Source of the DNA: Clostridia bacterium
GTDB lineage: Bacteria; Bacillota; Clostridia; Oscillospirales; Acutalibacteraceae
Reading direction: 5' to 3'
DNA: 33,281 nucleotides
Assembly: GCA_017410195.1 (NCBI GenBank)
Contig: JAFQRF010000032.1
Span: 1-33,281, forward strand
The notes under the pieces are model-generated. The model saw nothing but the letters and a program-made list of their open reading frames with translations, was not told the DNA's origin and did no database searches. A program made the translations under genes and the position numbers. Shown in pieces: positions 31,738 to 33,281 of this stretch. Within the stretch, counting starts at the first letter, position 1, and each line of letters starts with the position of its first letter.

Positions 31738-32001
31738 TTATAAATCTTTGTACTTAATCAGTAATTGTTTTCGGCTGGAAATGCCAAGCTTTTTGTAAAT
31801 ATTTTTGCAGTGAAAATGAACCGAGGAATGGGTAATGTATAATTCTTCCGCTATCTGTGCCTGTGTTTTGTCGGTAAGAAGCTGAGCGAAAACCTCAAGC
31901 TCACGTTTCGACAGGTTTTCCAGCTCGGGATAAATTTCAAGCAGCCGCTTATGCTCGTTTTCTGCCAACGCAATATAATTGAAATAATTCAATATTCCCA
32001 T
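31738..32001 (-). CDS. Small LuxR-type (GerE) DNA-binding regulator
   Basis: The 87-residue protein is almost only a LuxR helix-turn-helix. LSKRELEVFAQLLTDKTQAQIAEEL and HFHCKNIYKKLGISSRKQLL give the four-helix GerE pattern (LTxRExEVL, IA, V..H..NIxxKLGxxxR). A short N-terminal stretch holds no receiver or ligand domain. It must respond through a partner or act by abundance. The start has a strong site (AAAGAGGTGG) before it. It is divergent to the 12-TM MFS-like gene, a pairing in which the membrane protein could be the sensor, and co-directional with the LRR-dockerin gene. Confidence 0.92.
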   Translation of the reverse strand: MGILNYFNYIALAENEHKRLLEIYPELENLSKRELEVFAQLLTDKTQAQIAEELYITHSSVHFHCKNIYKKLGISSRKQLLIKYKDL

Positions 32002-32022
32002 AAGTCCACCTCTTTAATAATA

Positions 32023-32051
32023 ATTATACTTTATTTTAAACGGAGATGTAA
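32023..32051 (-). promoter_or_regulatory. Likely luxR promoter
   Basis: On the minus strand TATAAT (32023-32028) lies 17 bases from TTACAT (32046-32051), a poor -35, before the ATG at 32001. A weak -35 fits activator control from the palindrome at 32084-32099, but that is inference. Confidence 0.5.
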
Positions 32052-32083
32052 CCTGCCCGATATGAGAGGATTTTATATGTTTT

Positions 32084-32251
32084 CTACCCTTTTGGGTAGT
32101 ATTTCTAACATCTTCTTGAAAAATAGAAAAAAATAGTTTATAATTCTGTAAAACAAAAAATATACTGTTATGGCTTAATTATATTGATTTTTTTGTCCGT
32201 TTTGCACCCCCCGTTTGGGGGGTTTTTAGGAAAAAACCACCCATTTAGGTA
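32084..32251. promoter_or_regulatory. Three similar palindromes in the luxR-MFS divergent region
   Basis: Sites at 32084-32099 (CTACCC-TTTT-GGGTAG), 32206-32223 (ACCCCCC-GTTT-GGGGGGT) and 32239-32251 (ACCC-ATTT-AGGTA) share ACCC-NTTT-RGGT geometry with a four-base spacer. The last two are centred 30 bases apart. They lie between the divergent promoters and are good candidates for the LuxR-type regulator's binding sites. Apart from these and the two promoters, the 319 bases from 32002 to 32320 hold nothing I recognise. Confidence 0.6.
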
Positions 32252-32284
32252 AGTTTTTTTAGAACTCACAGTTTTTTACGGTTA

Positions 32285-32290
32285 TATAAT
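32285..32290 (+). promoter_or_regulatory. -10 box of the MFS-like gene promoter
   Basis: TATAAT lies 30 bases before the ATG at 32321. The -35 position (GAACTC, 32262-32267) is poor, as for an activator-dependent promoter. The nearest palindrome is centred about 40 bases upstream of the -10. Confidence 0.55.
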
Positions 32291-32320
32291 GATTTTTCAA
32301 AGCAAAGGAAGGTGCGGTTT

Positions 32321-33281
32321 ATGAATTACCCGATTCTTATAGAAAACCAGAAAAAGAGGAGAGATATCCCTCTGTGGATGCTGGTCTGCTTTTCCATGTT
32401 CAGCTTTTGGCAGATGGGGTTTATCTATTATTTCCTTGAGCCGTCCTCGGCTCTCGACGGAAAAATCCCACTCTCCATTAATATAGATTACGGTACCTTG
32501 CTGACGGCGGCTTGCTATGTGCTTGGTATTCTTACGATGATCTTCTTGCCGAAGATTATTGTGTATGCTCAGCGGATTGCCACGGGTGTTGCGCTCGTTT
32601 CAGCCATCGCTTTCTTCCTTCCTCTGTCGGAGGATGCTCTGCGCTTTAACATTTATTTGCAGATCTTCTGCTGCTGCCTGATGATCGGCTTTGAGACCTT
32701 TCTTGTGGTAAACTGTTTTTCAGAAAAAAGCAGCGTCAAGTATCTGACCTTTGGCTATGGTATAGCGGTCTTCCTGATTGCATTAGTTCAGAATGAGGTG
32801 GTATCAATCCCGTTCTCTGCCTTCCGTTATGCAATGGTGGTGGCGCTTATGCTTTTGTTAATCTTTTTCCTGCGTATACCTACGGGAAAGGAGCATCTGC
32901 CGCAGTTTGCGAAAAAGAGCGATGGTCTTATCGCACCGAAGAAGATGATGTGGGGGGCTTATCTTATTGCTTTCATTGCTGCACTGATGGGCGTTGGCGG
33001 TCCTGCAGTCGCAGGCAAGGTCGAGCACGGCGTATCGATTATGTATTTGGTAGTGGCTCTTTCATGCTTTACTATGTATTTTCTTCATAAGAAAGCGAAC
33101 ATTCATCCCTTCCGTATGGTGCCCCTGTTTGTCGGACTCAGTGGATTCGGTTTTCTTGTAATGCTTGTGTCCGCATATGTTCCCGCACTTTCCTACGTCG
33201 CCTGCATACTCATTGGCTTCGGTATGACGGTATGTATGCTCGCTCCGCTTTACGGTGTGCCGATTATGAAAGCCTATCCGT
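32321..33281 (+). CDS. 12-TM MFS-like membrane protein (3'-truncated by the window edge)
   Basis: ATG 32321 follows GGAAGGTG (32307-32314). The frame stays open to the window end (320 codons). It starts MNYPILIENQKKRRDIPLW and then gives regular hydrophobic segments of major-facilitator type. Loops are short and basic; about ten transmembrane helices are visible. Substrate motifs of known transporters are absent. Divergent pairing with a stand-alone LuxR DNA-binding protein suggests a signal sensor: in some gut bacteria LuxR-type regulators carry an MFS-like 12-TM part on the same chain, and here the two parts would be split. That link is inference. Confidence 0.8.
   Translation, partial: MNYPILIENQKKRRDIPLWMLVCFSMFSFWQMGFIYYFLEPSSALDGKIPLSINIDYGTLLTAACYVLGILTMIFLPKIIVYAQRIATGVALVSAIAFFLPLSEDALRFNIYLQIFCCCLMIGFETFLVVNCFSEKSSVKYLTFGYGIAVFLIALVQNEVVSIPFSAFRYAMVVALMLLLIFFLRIPTGKEHLPQFAKKSDGLIAPKKMMWGAYLIAFIAALMGVGGPAVAGKVEHGVSIMYLVVALSCFTMYFLHKKANIHPFRMVPLFVGLSGFGFLVMLVSAYVPALSYVACILIGFGMTVCMLAPLYGVPIMKAYP

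Noticed and set aside
32206-32230. C6/G6 hairpin followed by TTTTT as a plain terminator
   Set aside because: No gene ends just upstream on the plus strand, and the hairpin shares spacer geometry with two neighbouring palindromes, so an operator fits better; a terminator role is not excluded.

Overview
The window looks like a chromosomal accessory region of an anaerobic, gut-type member of the Clostridia, most like the Ruminococcaceae/Oscillospirales. This is inferred from moderately low GC, strong GGAGG-type ribosome binding sites, Gram-positive signal peptides, a dockerin module, many secreted glycan-active or adhesive proteins, and dispersed palindromic repeats of a kind seen in such genomes. 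No taxonomic marker gene is present, so the placement is an inference.

Layout. (1) 1-1400: the C-terminal end of a secreted protein, then a scrap of a helicase-like gene and eroded IS1182/IS3-type transposase remnants. (2) 1399-9177: a TetR-type regulator with a palindromic operator over its own promoter. It heads a tightly spaced run: a small membrane-anchored protein, a UshA-like secreted 5'-nucleotidase with a Cys-rich tail, a CstA carbon-starvation transporter, and a lipoprotein of the alkylsulfatase metallo-beta-lactamase family whose start overlaps the cstA stop. (3) 9215-11401: a relic IS-end-like sequence, a secreted GH16 beta-glucanase and a double-PepSY lipoprotein. (4) 11402-12818: a gene-poor stretch with hairpins, a second nearly identical copy of the TetR gene with its promoter/operator, and two tandem MITE-like palindromic elements. 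(5) 12819-19367: a 2182-residue surface protein. (6) 19385-21251: azlCD on the minus strand, and a small membrane protein whose promoter module has a second, apparently orphan copy beyond azlD. (7) 21337-27051: secreted DUF5060/DUF4038 (GH140-like) and GH110-like glycosidases, a YaiI/YqxD protein and a GH5 enzyme without a signal peptide, closed by a strong bidirectional terminator. (8) 27151-32001, minus strand: a small LuxR-type regulator, a leucine-rich-repeat dockerin surface protein, a double zinc-ribbon protein, a lipoprotein and a zinc-ribbon membrane protein. (9) 32321-end: a divergent 12-TM MFS-like protein, cut by the window edge. It is separated from luxR by a 319-bp regulatory region with three similar palindromes.

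Common thread. Most large genes encode exported proteins for handling or binding glycans, nucleotides and sulfate esters. Several of them end in a short aromatic/hydrophobic tail, in two cases bracketed by Cys motifs. None of the secreted proteins I read has an LPXTG-type sorting signal, so this tail is the best candidate here for an undescribed surface-retention signal. The other main leads are the duplicated TetR operator/gene cassette, the LuxR/MFS divergon with its three palindromes, and the cstA-alkylsulfatase coupling.
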